From NCBI GenBank assembly GCA_964617875.1, contig CAZUAI010000032.1, positions 1-53,887 on the forward strand: a stretch of DNA of 53,887 nucleotides. Direction: 5' to 3'. The DNA is from CAZMVY01 sp964617875 (lineage in GTDB: Bacteria > Planctomycetota > Phycisphaerae > UBA1845 > PWPN01). Below are positions 1 to 8,369 of the stretch, piece by piece. The translations under genes were made by a program, and so were the position numbers. Each line of letters starts with the position of its first letter. The first letter of the stretch is position 1. The notes beneath the pieces were generated by a model. That model was not told the DNA's origin and ran no database searches. It was given only the letters and a program-made list of their open reading frames with translations.

Positions 1-750
1 ATCCTCGGCAGCATGGGCCACGGCATCGCGATCCGCCACGACCTGATCCTCGGCGAGGGCAACAGGTACATGCGCGAGGTCGCCAGGGCGACGGATGTGC
101 CGGTGATCAACATGCAGTGCGACGTGGACCACCCGACGCAGACGCTCGCCGACCTCCTGACGATCCGCGAGCGGTTCGGCGAAGACCTTCGCGGGAAGAA
201 GATCGCGGTCTCGTGGGCCTACTCGCCGTCGTATGCCAAGCCGCTCTCCGTGCCGCAGGGACTGATCACGCTGATGACGCGCTTCGGCATGGATGTCGCG
301 CTGGCCCACCCGCCCGAGTACCCGCTGATCGAGCCGTGCGTCGCCGCGGCGAAGGCCAATGCCGCGAAGGCCGGCACGAAGTTCGAGATCGTCAACAGCA
401 TGGACGACGCCTTCCGCGACGCCGACATCGTTTACCCCAAGAGCTGGGGGCCGTACGACCTGATGCTCCAGCGGCGCGACGCGCCGAACGCCGCGCGGAT
501 GCAGGAGATCGAGCGCGAATGCCTCGCCCTCAACGCGCGGTACAAGAGCTGGATCTGCGACGAACGGCGGATGGCCCTGGCGAAGAAGGGCGCGATCTAC
601 ATGCACTGCCTGCCCGCCGACCGCAACGCCGAGGTGACCGACGCCGTCATCGACGGCCCGCAATCGGTCGTCTTCCAGGAGGCGGAGAACCGCCTCCACA
701 CGGCCAAGGCGATCATGGCGAGCGTGATGCGGGAACGGCCGTTCGCCTGA
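1..750 (+). CDS. ygeW: Knotted carbamoyltransferase, YgeW family (5' end outside window)
   Basis: The reading frame is open from base 1, so the N-terminal third, including the carbamoyl-phosphate-binding STRT-like motif, is missing. The 249 residues present hold the transcarbamylase HPTQ motif at fragment residues 44-47, the segment SWAYSPSYAKPLSVPQGL at about 71-88, and a MHCLPADR loop near 201-208. A Trp-containing, proline-rich loop of this kind separates YgeW and N-acetylornithine transcarbamylases from ordinary ornithine or aspartate transcarbamylases. The family transfers a carbamoyl group in the cytoplasm. The natural substrate of YgeW is not established. A carbamate kinase gene lies 1.8 kb downstream on the same strand, which fits catabolic release of carbamoyl phosphate and ATP formation. 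Confidence is high for the family and low for the substrate. Confidence 0.88.
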   Translation: MLGSMGHGIAIRHDLILGEGNRYMREVARATDVPVINMQCDVDHPTQTLADLLTIRERFGEDLRGKKIAVSWAYSPSYAKPLSVPQGLITLMTRFGMDVALAHPPEYPLIEPCVAAAKANAAKAGTKFEIVNSMDDAFRDADIVYPKSWGPYDLMLQRRDAPNAARMQEIERECLALNARYKSWICDERRMALAKKGAIYMHCLPADRNAEVTDAVIDGPQSVVFQEAENRLHTAKAIMASVMRERPFA

Positions 751-752
751 AC

Positions 753-781
753 TTGCTTTGCCGGAGTCGCACGGCTAGGCT
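753..781 (+). promoter_or_regulatory. Putative promoter of the three-gene cassette
   Basis: TTGCTT at 753-758 and TAGGCT at 776-781 are separated by 17 bp, immediately after the stop of the carbamoyltransferase gene. A small hairpin (GCACC at 797-801 with GGTGC at 807-811) lies in the predicted leader. This would let the following genes be transcribed independently of the upstream gene. It was found by eye only. Confidence 0.35.
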
Positions 782-848
782 AGAGAGGTGGCCGGTGCAC
801 CTGCCTGGTGCGTGCCGAAGGCAAGTGCTCGCTCAAGGGCGTCCGAAC

Positions 849-1706
849 ATGGCGCAACGCGCAGCGAATCCGACGATCTCCGACGATCTGCCCCACTTTG
901 AGCGCCCGCCCGTCGTGGAGACCGTGTTAGGGGTGCAGTTTGAACCGCTGCCCGGTTTTCGGAACGCGCACCTCGGCGCGTTCTGGAAGCGGCTCGGTGA
1001 GGAATGGCCGCATGTCAGCGACGCGGCCCCCATCGGCCTGCAGTTCGAACGCTTCGACGACGCGGAGGCATGGGGAGAAGTCGGCCTTCACCTGAAGCTC
1101 ACACAGGACCCCTCGGTCCGCGTGCAGATTCGCAATGCCGCTCGCGATCGCATGATCCAAGTACAGAACGGTCGTTTGCACTACAACTGGGTCGGCGCCA
1201 ACGGTGGCGGCTACCCGCGGTATCATGCGGTACGGCCGGAGTTTGATGGCGTGCTCGACGCCTTCCGGCGGTTCCTGGCCGAAGAATCGCTCGGAGAGAT
1301 CCGCCCGAACCAGTGGGAGATCACCTATGTTAACCACGTTCCGAAGGGCTCGGTTTGGAACGATCCTGCCGATTGGGCGAGGCTCTTCCGTTCCCCGATT
1401 TTCCTGCCGGCCAGCGCGAAGGTCGCCAGCCTCGAGAGCTTTGGCGGCGAGTGGCATTATGAGATTCAGCCGCGTCGTGGTCGGCTGCACGTGCAGGTGC
1501 AACATGCGCGCCTCGCGACGGCTGGGGGGCCCGAGGTGCTTCGATTGACACTGACTGCTCGGGGACCGGTACAGGAGGGCGAGGAAGCGGGGCGGGGTCT
1601 TGATGAAGGATTGAACCTCGGACGCGCGACGATCGTCAAGGCATTCAAGGAACTGACTTCGGACGAGGCCCATTGTTTCTGGGGGCTATGCCGTGAGCGC
1701 ACTTAG
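849..1706 (+). CDS. TIGR04255 family protein
   Basis: The protein has 285 residues. The opening PPVVETVLGVQFEPL and the later segment NQWEITYVNHV match my recollection of TIGR04255, a sporadically distributed family of unknown function. No signal peptide or membrane span is visible, so it is probably cytoplasmic. I chose the ATG at 849 because the conserved start of the family follows within 20 residues. The frame stays open far upstream, but only as a shadow of the carbamoyltransferase gene. The stop overlaps the next gene by 14 bases, which suggests translational coupling. Codon third positions look less GC-rich than in the flanking enzymes, consistent with acquisition from elsewhere, although I could not compute this. 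Confidence 0.7.
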   Translation: MAQRAANPTISDDLPHFERPPVVETVLGVQFEPLPGFRNAHLGAFWKRLGEEWPHVSDAAPIGLQFERFDDAEAWGEVGLHLKLTQDPSVRVQIRNAARDRMIQVQNGRLHYNWVGANGGGYPRYHAVRPEFDGVLDAFRRFLAEESLGEIRPNQWEITYVNHVPKGSVWNDPADWARLFRSPIFLPASAKVASLESFGGEWHYEIQPRRGRLHVQVQHARLATAGGPEVLRLTLTARGPVQEGEEAGRGLDEGLNLGRATIVKAFKELTSDEAHCFWGLCRERT

Positions 1707-2115
1707 ATCGCAGTACACGATCTCCGGGGACATCCGAGACGTTGTTCAGACGGGGGCTGCCGACCAACACACGCTGGCAAGCGCGGTGCCCGAAGGCCAG
1801 GAGGCACGAAGCGCCTGGCAGGCTTTGATCGATCGACAGTTGATCGAGTGGGGCAGGGATGCCCGCCCGCTGGAGGACGACGGCGTCGTTCCCCCCCTTC
1901 CCGCGGTCGTCAACTTGGCGAGCCGACTGGCGATGGCCATGCGCGACGACGGCAAGCCGCCGCCGCTGCGTGTGGTCCCGAACGGAGAGGGTGGCATCGT
2001 ATTCGAGCGATGCGCAGGTTCGGTATTCGAGACCGTTGAGATTCAAGCCGACCTCTCCGTTGAGTCCGCTTCGTACCGGGATTCCCGTCTTGTGTCGCGG
2101 CAGCGAGTGCTCTGA
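1693..2115 (+). CDS. Hypothetical protein, second gene of the TIGR04255 cassette
   Basis: This 140-residue protein starts at a GTG (1693) lying inside the end of the TIGR04255 gene, so the two are probably translationally coupled. It has no signal peptide, transmembrane segment or motif that I recognise. The middle part (PPLPAVVNLASRLAMAM) could form an amphipathic helix, and the C-terminal half looks like short beta strands. The position suggests an accessory partner of the TIGR04255 protein. I assign no function. Confidence 0.6.
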   Translation: MSALRSQYTISGDIRDVVQTGAADQHTLASAVPEGQEARSAWQALIDRQLIEWGRDARPLEDDGVVPPLPAVVNLASRLAMAMRDDGKPPPLRVVPNGEGGIVFERCAGSVFETVEIQADLSVESASYRDSRLVSRQRVL

Positions 2116-2140
2116 GTTGCCCTACCACTTCGGGTGAGGC

Positions 2141-2554
2141 ATGCCTGCTCCTGACGGGATTGAGCCGATTGCCGATGACGAAATCCTGTATCGACGAATC
2201 CCGGCCTCGCAAGGATGGTACGCCCCGGCAGTTGACCCACATCCGTCGCCTCAGGCCTTTCATCCCCGCGAAGACGACACAACCGGGCTTTCGGTGCATC
2301 GCGCGAAGTACAAGACCATCGAGCAAGCCGCAAAGGGCCGGCCCGGCCGCACGTATTATGTCGCCGTATTGCGGGCGGGTGACCTCCGTGCGAACGGCAT
2401 CGACGTCGTAGCCCGTCCGCGAGAGGGTGACCCCGGACACGCGGAACTGCCCGGCCTTACCTACGAGAATCGCAGGACGGACAGATCGCTGGAATGGAAG
2501 AACATCCTGAGCCAGCGACTCTGCCTGCGGGTCGAAGGACCCTTTCAAGGCTGA
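2141..2554 (+). CDS. Hypothetical protein, third gene of the TIGR04255 cassette
   Basis: This 137-residue soluble protein starts at an ATG 25 bases after the previous stop, with a weak GGGTGAGG upstream. Motif-like stretches are DDEILYRRIP near the N-terminus, TTGLSVHRAKY, YYVAVLRAGDLR, and GDPGHAELPGLTYENRRTD, ending in RVEGPF. I recall small conserved hypothetical proteins with this layout but know no biochemical assignment for them. The charged, motif-rich sequence could be an enzyme or toxin domain, which is inference only. It closes the cassette, and carbamate kinase starts 29 bases later. Confidence 0.6.
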   Translation: MPAPDGIEPIADDEILYRRIPASQGWYAPAVDPHPSPQAFHPREDDTTGLSVHRAKYKTIEQAAKGRPGRTYYVAVLRAGDLRANGIDVVARPREGDPGHAELPGLTYENRRTDRSLEWKNILSQRLCLRVEGPFQG

Positions 2555-2583
2555 TTGCAGGCCGGAAGAAGGGATTGGCAACC

Positions 2584-3588
2584 ATGACTACTGAACCCGG
2601 CACAAAGCGCATGGTCATCGCCCTCGGCGGCAACGCGATCAGCGCGCCGAACGAGGAGGGCAACGTTGCGCAGCAGTTCGCCCACACCGGCGAGACGGTG
2701 CGGGCCGTCGCCGACCTCGTGTGCGCCGGCCACCACATCGTCCTTACGCACGGCAACGGGCCGCAGGTCGGCAACATCCTGCGCCGGGTCGAGATCGCCG
2801 CCGAGCACGACGTCTACCCCATCCCGCTCACGCTCTGCGTCGCCGACACGCAGGGCGGCATGGGCTACATGATCGAGCAGTGCCTCGAAAACGAGCTGAT
2901 GCGTCGCGGCGTCGCACGCCCGTGCGCGACCGTCATCACGACCGTCCGCGTGGACGAGGCCGACCCCGCGTTCGCCGAGCCCAGCAAGCCGATCGGCGTG
3001 TTCTATCGCGAGGACGAGGCCCGGCGGCATATCGAGCGCGACGGCTGGCGCATGGTCAACGTCCCCGGGCGCGGCTGGCGGCGCGTCGTGCCGTCGCCGG
3101 CGCCCATCGAGATCATCGAGATCGGCCTGATCCGCAAGCTCGCCTCGGGCGGCGACATCGTCATCTGCTGCGGCGGAGGCGGCATCGCCGTCGCGCGTCA
3201 GCCCGACGGCAGTCTCCACGGCGTGGAGGCCGTGATCGACAAGGATCTCACGGCGGCCCTGCTCGCCACGACGCTTGGCATGGACTGGCTGGTCATCCTG
3301 ACGAACGTCCCGCGGGTCTGCACCGGTTACGGCACGCCCGCGGAGCGGCCCGTGCCGTGCATGACGCTCGCGGAGGCCCGGCAGCGCCTGGCCGCCGGCG
3401 AGTTTCCGCCCGGCTCGATGGGGCCGAAGATCGAGGCGGCGATCGCGTTCCTCGAGAAGAGCCGGCGGCCCGATCCGCGCATCCTCATCACCGACCCGGC
3501 CGACCTGGCGGCCGCGATCGCCGGCGACGCGGGCACGTGGATCGTCCGGGAGCCGGAACCACCTGCGGAGTCGCCGGGCGACGGATGA
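2584..3588 (+). CDS. arcC: Carbamate kinase
   Basis: The 334-residue protein interconverts carbamoyl phosphate plus ADP with carbamate plus ATP. It shows the amino-acid-kinase fold motifs: MVIALGGNAI at residues 10-19, HGNGPQVGN at about 56-64, DKDLTAALLA from about 219, and GSMGPKIEA from about 278. The ATG at 2584 is preceded by AAGAAGGGA; the earlier in-frame Met at 2494 would add an unconserved 30-residue extension. With the YgeW-type carbamoyltransferase it forms a likely catabolic pair, although three unrelated genes now lie between them. Length and motifs are normal, so the identification is secure. Confidence 0.93.
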   Translation: MTTEPGTKRMVIALGGNAISAPNEEGNVAQQFAHTGETVRAVADLVCAGHHIVLTHGNGPQVGNILRRVEIAAEHDVYPIPLTLCVADTQGGMGYMIEQCLENELMRRGVARPCATVITTVRVDEADPAFAEPSKPIGVFYREDEARRHIERDGWRMVNVPGRGWRRVVPSPAPIEIIEIGLIRKLASGGDIVICCGGGGIAVARQPDGSLHGVEAVIDKDLTAALLATTLGMDWLVILTNVPRVCTGYGTPAERPVPCMTLAEARQRLAAGEFPPGSMGPKIEAAIAFLEKSRRPDPRILITDPADLAAAIAGDAGTWIVREPEPPAESPGDG

Positions 3589-3617
3589 GAACCCGTGCGA
3601 GGCGGCCTCGGTTTGCG

Positions 3618-3623
3618 TATAAT
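3618..3623 (+). promoter_or_regulatory. Consensus -10 box directly before the HAD gene
   Basis: TATAAT lies nine bases before the ATG at 3633. The transcript would start at or within a few bases of the start codon, giving a leaderless or nearly leaderless mRNA. No good -35 element was seen at 16-18 bp upstream. Confidence 0.45.
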
Positions 3624-3632
3624 GCCGGCATC

Positions 3633-4346
3633 ATGCGGGGGCTGGACGGGATCTTCCTGGATTTCTACGGGACGCTGGTCGGCGGGGACCGGGCGGCGGT
3701 GGAGGCGGTCTGCCGGCGGCTGGTCGAGGACTTCGCCCTGTCGCTGACGGCCGAGCAGCTTGCCTTCGAGTGGGGCAAGGGCTATTTCGCCCTCGCCGAG
3801 ACGTGCAACGACGGCCGGTTCCGCACGCTCTACCAGATCGAATGCGACAGCCTGGTGGACTGCATGCGGCCGCTGACGGGGCGTGCGATCGACCCGAAGC
3901 CCTACGTGGCCGGGCTGACCGACTGGCTCCGGTCGCCGCCGGTGTTCGACGAGACCGGCCCCGTGCTCGCGGAGCTTCGGCGGCGGCGGATCCCGGTGTG
4001 CCTGGTGTCCAACGCGGACCACGACGACCTTCTGTGGGCGATGAAGAAGACGGGCATCCGGGCCGATCGCGTCGTCACGTCGGAATCGGCGCGGAGCTAC
4101 AAACCGGACGGGGCCATCTTTCGGCAGGCGCTGGCGGAGACGGGCTGGTCGGCCGATCGCGTTCTGCATGCCGGCGACTCGCTGCACTCGGACGTCGGCG
4201 GCGCAGCGCCGCTGGGTCTCAAGACGGTCTGGATCCGCCGCGCTGTCCGCATCAGCGACATCGGAACGGCTTGCCCGGACCATCAGGTCGATGATCTCTG
4301 GGGGCTGCTCGATCTGGTCAACGCCCATTCGCCCGTCGCGGGGTGA
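3633..4346 (+). CDS. HAD superfamily hydrolase
   Basis: The 237-residue cytoplasmic protein carries all four HAD motifs: DFYGTL with nucleophile Asp10, VSNAD as motif II, the motif III lysine in SYKPDG, and HAGDSLHSDVGGA as motif IV. Motif I is D-x-Y rather than the D-x-D of typical phosphatases. This arrangement occurs in the haloacid-dehalogenase-like subfamily and in some phosphatases, so the substrate cannot be called. An alternative ATG at 3585 would overlap the carbamate kinase stop, but the -10 box just before 3633 and the alignment of motif I with the N-terminus favour 3633. Confidence 0.82.
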   Translation: MRGLDGIFLDFYGTLVGGDRAAVEAVCRRLVEDFALSLTAEQLAFEWGKGYFALAETCNDGRFRTLYQIECDSLVDCMRPLTGRAIDPKPYVAGLTDWLRSPPVFDETGPVLAELRRRRIPVCLVSNADHDDLLWAMKKTGIRADRVVTSESARSYKPDGAIFRQALAETGWSADRVLHAGDSLHSDVGGAAPLGLKTVWIRRAVRISDIGTACPDHQVDDLWGLLDLVNAHSPVAG

Positions 4347-4480
4347 AACCGGGCATCCCGCATCGCGCCTGGCTGCGGCCGCCGCGTTGCATGGACCGGC
4401 AGGCCTGCGCGCCCGGATGGGGCCCGGCGGAAAACGCGCTTCCACGAAGGCGGAACTCGCGTTCGGACGGCGTACGCCGC

Positions 4481-5794
4481 CTATTGCGCCGCCGTCCGGC
4501 TTCGCGCGACGTCGCGCGGAGCGAAGGCGAAGGCTCCGACAAACAGGAGGACCGCGACGGTCAGATAGATAAGCGACGTGCAGGCGATGGCGGCACTCAT
4601 GGTCATCCCGTGATCGACGGCCACGCCGATGGTCCAGGAGCCGAGGCCGCCGCCGATCCAGCCGATCATGTTCATCATCCCGACCGCGGTGCCGCGCCGC
4701 GCCGGTGCGATGACGTCGTACAGCGACGGCCAGATGTTCGAGTCGTACAGCCCCTTGCACAGGCCGAAGAGGCTCATCGCCGCGAGGAGGACCCACAGGT
4801 CCCGCGTCGCCCCACAGAGGAGAATGAACGGCGCTCCGAGCAGCAGCCCCACGGCCTGGACGAGGATCCGCCCGCCCGCCCGGTGCCGGCTCCAGCGGTC
4901 GGCGAGTACGCCCCCGACCACCGCGCCGATCATGCTCGCGACCTGGATGAAGAACGTCCCGCCCAGCGCCGCGAGCCACAGCGGCAGCTCGAACTTTTCC
5001 TTGAGGAAGGTCGGGGCCCACGCCAGAAACACCAGCGCAACGAAGTTCGCTCCGAAGAACGCGGCGACCAGCACGGCCGCCGTGGGCGTGCGCACGAGTT
5101 CCGCGAGGAACCGCGCCAGCGGGACACGCTCCGGCTCCGCGGCATCGGCCGGCTCGCCTTCGGCGAGGCGCTCCGCCTCGTTCCGGCGCGGCTCCCGGAT
5201 GAACACGCCCAGCACGACCCCGAGCACCATGCCCGCCGCGCCCAGCAGGAGGAACGGGTACCTCCACCCGTAGGCCTGGGCGAGCCATCCGGCCAGCACG
5301 CTCCCGCCCACGGTCCCCGCGTAGACGCTCGTCTGGTGGATGCTCATCGCCCGCGACCGCGTGGCGCGGGCATGGTAGTCGCTTACGAGCGACATCGAGG
5401 CGGGGAAGTAGAAGGTCTCGCCCAGTCCCTCGGCCCCGCGGACCAGCACGAAGTGCCAGACGCGCGAACACAGGGCGGTGAATCCGGTGATCGCGCTCCA
5501 GACATAAAGCCCGCCGAGAATCACCCACTTGCGCGAGACCCGGTCGCCGAGCTGTCCGGCGAAGGGGGCCATCAGCGCGTACACCCAGGTGAACGCCGCG
5601 AAGATCAGCCCCTGTTCCGATTTCGTGAAGCCGAAGTCCTTCTGCAGGACCGGGAGTACGGCGGACACGGCCTGCCGATCCGCATAGTTGAAGAAACAGA
5701 TAAACCACAGCATCCCGACGACGAACCATTTGTAGTTCGGGGATACGGCTTCGGGGGATCGCCGGAGACCGGGTTGAGGCTCGCCGTTGTTCAT
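4481..5794 (-). CDS. MFS transporter, probable organic anion/sugar acid permease
   Basis: This 437-residue integral membrane protein has about twelve hydrophobic segments and two halves separated by a charged loop (REPRRNEAERLAEGEP). The N-terminal YADRQAVSAVLP segment, the following helix FGFTKSEQGLIFAAF and the loop GQLGDRVSRKW match major facilitator proteins of the anion:cation symporter type (hexuronate and phthalate permeases). Substrate is unknown. I chose the ATG at 5794 because the transmembrane core begins 20 residues later; the upstream extension is low complexity. It lies next to a divergent DapA-like aldolase gene, a pairing often seen with sugar-acid catabolism. Confidence 0.85.
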   Translation of the reverse strand: MNNGEPQPGLRRSPEAVSPNYKWFVVGMLWFICFFNYADRQAVSAVLPVLQKDFGFTKSEQGLIFAAFTWVYALMAPFAGQLGDRVSRKWVILGGLYVWSAITGFTALCSRVWHFVLVRGAEGLGETFYFPASMSLVSDYHARATRSRAMSIHQTSVYAGTVGGSVLAGWLAQAYGWRYPFLLLGAAGMVLGVVLGVFIREPRRNEAERLAEGEPADAAEPERVPLARFLAELVRTPTAAVLVAAFFGANFVALVFLAWAPTFLKEKFELPLWLAALGGTFFIQVASMIGAVVGGVLADRWSRHRAGGRILVQAVGLLLGAPFILLCGATRDLWVLLAAMSLFGLCKGLYDSNIWPSLYDVIAPARRGTAVGMMNMIGWIGGGLGSWTIGVAVDHGMTMSAAIACTSLIYLTVAVLLFVGAFAFAPRDVARSRTAAQ

Positions 5795-5856
5795 GAGCGC
5801 CGCCGCCTTCCTTGTGCCGCGCGCCGGAGAAGCCCGGCCCGCCGTCTCGTGGAGAC

Positions 5857-5884
5857 ATCTTAGGCCCGGCACTACGCATCGCAA
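5857..5884 (-). promoter_or_regulatory. Putative promoter of the MFS transporter gene
   Basis: Reading the minus strand, TTGCGA (5884-5879) and TAAGAT (5862-5857) are separated by 16 bp and lie about 65 bp upstream of the transporter start. They face away from the promoter of the divergent DapA-like gene. Confidence 0.35.
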
Positions 5885-5963
5885 CCCGGGTGACGGGCTC
5901 AACGGCCCGGCGGTTTCCGGAAGGGGTTCCGATTCCCGCAGGCTGGTTTCCCGGTGTGCTTCT

Positions 5964-5991
5964 TTGTATCCCGACCAGCCCGCAGTATGCT
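5964..5991 (+). promoter_or_regulatory. Putative promoter of the DapA-like gene
   Basis: TTGTAT at 5964-5969 and TATGCT at 5986-5991 are 16 bp apart. An in-frame GTG follows at 5998 and an ATG at 6004, so the message has almost no 5' leader. Confidence 0.42.
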
Positions 5992-6003
5992 GGATTGGTG
6001 CTT

Positions 6004-6915
6004 ATGGTTACCAACATGCTTCCACGCGGTGTCTGGCCGGTGATGCTCACGCCCTTCGGCGAGGACGGCTCCATCGACTGGCCGGCGCTCGATGCCCTGA
6101 CCGACTGGTATCTCGCCGCCGGCGTGGCCGGGCTCTTCGCGGTCTCGGGATCGAGCGAGGTGTATCAGCTTGCGGACGATGAGAAGGTCGCGCTGGCCGC
6201 GCGGGTCGTCGCCCGCGTCAACGGCCGTATCCCGGTCGTCGCCTCCGCGATCGACTTCGGCCCGCCGGCCCGCCAGGCCGACCTCGTACGGCGGATCGCG
6301 GATACGGGCGTGACGGCGGCCGTCCTCGCCACGTGCCAGCTGGCAGGCGAGCGGGAAGATGATTCGACATGGCTCGCCCGTGCCGAGAAGCTGCTCTCGC
6401 TCACCGGTGCCGTGCCGCTCGGGTTGTACGAGATCCCCACGCCGTACAAGCGCCTCCTGACTGCCGACCAGGTCCGGTGGGCGGCGAAAACGGGGCGGTT
6501 CGTGTTCTTCAAGGAGACGTCCTGCACGCGCGACGCGGTGTGCGCGAAGATCGACGCCGTCCGCGGCACGCCGCTGCGGCTCTACAACGCCCACACGCCC
6601 ACGTTGCTCGACTCGCTGCTCGCCGGCGGCGACGGCTTCTGCGGGATCGGCGCAAACTACGATTCGGCCCTCTACGTGGAGCTTTGCGCCGGTTTCCGCG
6701 ACCGGCCGGAGCGGGCCGCCCGCATCCAGGAGTTCCTCACGCGGGCCGATCCGCTCATGGAGGCGAAATATCCCCTTGGCGCCAAGATGTGCCTTGCGGG
6801 CATCGGCCTGCCGATCCGCCCGGTCTGCCGGTTGCCGGTCGTGCCGCTTACGCCGGACGACGTGGCGAAGTTCCGGCAGTTTATGGCGGAGGTGGAACGT
6901 CTTCGCGCGACGTAG
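6004..6915 (+). CDS. Dihydrodipicolinate synthase family (DapA-like) aldolase/lyase
   Basis: The 303-residue protein is a class I pyruvate-type aldolase with a TIM barrel. Lys170 in FFKETSC is the expected Schiff-base lysine and Tyr142 in GLYEIPTPYK the expected catalytic tyrosine. The SGSSEVYQL segment replaces the usual GTTGE-type phosphate or pyruvate loop, so true DapA activity is unlikely; an N-acetylneuraminate lyase or keto-sugar-acid aldolase role is more plausible. The start could be GTG 5998, ATG 6004 or ATG 6016. I chose 6004 from the promoter spacing. The neighbouring MFS permease is transcribed divergently and may supply the substrate. Confidence 0.85.
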   Translation: MVTNMLPRGVWPVMLTPFGEDGSIDWPALDALTDWYLAAGVAGLFAVSGSSEVYQLADDEKVALAARVVARVNGRIPVVASAIDFGPPARQADLVRRIADTGVTAAVLATCQLAGEREDDSTWLARAEKLLSLTGAVPLGLYEIPTPYKRLLTADQVRWAAKTGRFVFFKETSCTRDAVCAKIDAVRGTPLRLYNAHTPTLLDSLLAGGDGFCGIGANYDSALYVELCAGFRDRPERAARIQEFLTRADPLMEAKYPLGAKMCLAGIGLPIRPVCRLPVVPLTPDDVAKFRQFMAEVERLRAT

Positions 6916-6975
6916 GGCGCGGTCGCAGCCCGCGCAAGCGGTCAAGACCCGGCGCCGCGAGGCCGGTTGCCGCCG

Positions 6976-8202
6976 TCATTCGCCGTCCCATCGATAAAAC
7001 GGCCGGCGGCCTTTTGCGCTCGCTCCCGGCGGCAGTTCGACGAATCCGTCGCTGTGCGCGACGGCGGCATAATCGCCCGAGCCGCGGTTTGGCACGAGGG
7101 CTGCCGCACCCGCCCCGACCCGCCGCACGGGCCGATACCACCAGAGATCGAGCCGCTCCTCGTCGCCCTCGGCGATCTCGACCGTCGGCGGCGCCGCCAG
7201 ATCGCGCAGTCCCGCCCGCTTCGCCAGCACCGGCACGCCGAAGCGGCGGGCCGTCACCAGCACCGACACCGGGTTGCCCGGCAGGCCGAGGATGGCCTGC
7301 CCCTCGGGTCCGACGGCCGCCAGGATCGGCTTGCCCGGCCGGATCGGCAGCCGGTGAAAGACGACGCCCGCCCCCGCGGCCTGAACCACGGACGCCACGC
7401 AGTCCCGCGTGCCCATCGACACCCCGCCGGTCAGCAGGACCGCGTCGCATGTTCGCAACAACTCGCGCATGGCGCCGGCGATCCGGTCGGCCTCGTCCCG
7501 CTCGTGCCGGTATTCCGCGAGATCGCACCAGGGGAACGCCGCCAGGAGCCCGCGCAGGGCCGGGCCGTTCGAGTCGCGGATCTGCCATCGCTCCGGCCGC
7601 GATTCCGGCGGCAGCAGCTCGTCGCCCGTGACGAGCACGCCGACACGGACCTTGCGATGCACGGCGACACGCGCGCAGCCGAACCCCGCCAGGGCCGCCA
7701 TCACCGGCGGCGTGATCCGTGTCCCGGCGGAGATAACCGGCTCGCCGGCCTTTACGTTCTCGCCGGCGCGCCGGATGTACTGTCCGGCGCGGGCCGAGGC
7801 GCTCTCCCGCGGGACGATGATGTGATCAGAGTGTTCGACCACGTCCTCGCGCTTCAGGACGGCTTCGGCGCCCGGCGGGACCATTGCCCCGGTGACAATC
7901 CGCAATGCCTGCCCCGGCGGCAGCGATGCGGCGGGGGCGCCAACCGGCACGTCGCCGCCGACTTCGAGCCGCCCCCGGCACAGGTCGGCGATCCGGACGG
8001 CGTACCCGTCCATCGAGCTGACGTCGCACGGCGGGCTGTCGCGGTCGGCCAGGACGGGCTGTGCGAGCACGCGCCCGGGCGCCGCGGGCCACTCGACCTG
8101 CTCGATTCCCGCGGGACCGATCCGTGCCAGCAAGGCGTCAAGGGCGATTCCCGGATCGGACCACTCGAAGCGTTCGCGACGAGACCGGGATTCCGCCGTC
8201 AT
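6976..8202 (-). CDS. moeA: Molybdopterin molybdotransferase MoeA
   Basis: The 408-residue cytoplasmic enzyme inserts molybdate into adenylylated molybdopterin. Diagnostic motifs are SSMDGYAV (62-69), GGVSMG (259-264), RPGKP (288-292) and GLPGNP (306-311). The start is supported by GGAGGAT seven bases upstream of the ATG. It is transcribed divergently from moaE across a 167-bp gap, so the two cofactor genes probably share a control region. The remaining moa genes are not in the window. Length and motifs are normal. Confidence 0.95.
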   Translation of the reverse strand: MTAESRSRRERFEWSDPGIALDALLARIGPAGIEQVEWPAAPGRVLAQPVLADRDSPPCDVSSMDGYAVRIADLCRGRLEVGGDVPVGAPAASLPPGQALRIVTGAMVPPGAEAVLKREDVVEHSDHIIVPRESASARAGQYIRRAGENVKAGEPVISAGTRITPPVMAALAGFGCARVAVHRKVRVGVLVTGDELLPPESRPERWQIRDSNGPALRGLLAAFPWCDLAEYRHERDEADRIAGAMRELLRTCDAVLLTGGVSMGTRDCVASVVQAAGAGVVFHRLPIRPGKPILAAVGPEGQAILGLPGNPVSVLVTARRFGVPVLAKRAGLRDLAAPPTVEIAEGDEERLDLWWYRPVRRVGAGAAALVPNRGSGDYAAVAHSDGFVELPPGASAKGRRPFYRWDGE

Positions 8203-8333
8203 GCGCGATCCTCCAACCGCGAGCCCTCGGCACTGCCGCCAGGGGCAAAGCCTTCACGGGGCGACAGAGGCCCTTTCGCCCCGCCGAGGCTCGCGATCCG
8301 CGGGGACGATGCGAGCCGACTGCCGTCCACCGC

Positions 8334-8361
8334 TTGCGTTGCCGCAGGGCCGGCATAGACT
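8334..8361 (+). promoter_or_regulatory. Putative promoter of moaE
   Basis: TTGCGT at 8334-8339 and TAGACT at 8356-8361 are 16 bp apart, and the proposed GTG start is eight bases after the -10 box. This implies a leaderless message. Confidence 0.35.
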
Positions 8362-8369
8362 CCGCTGTC

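Noticed and set aside
3585..3632. ATG at 3585 overlapping the carbamate kinase stop as start of the HAD gene
   Set aside because: It would add an Arg-rich 16-residue extension absent from the expected HAD start and places the consensus -10 box inside the coding region; 3633 fits better.
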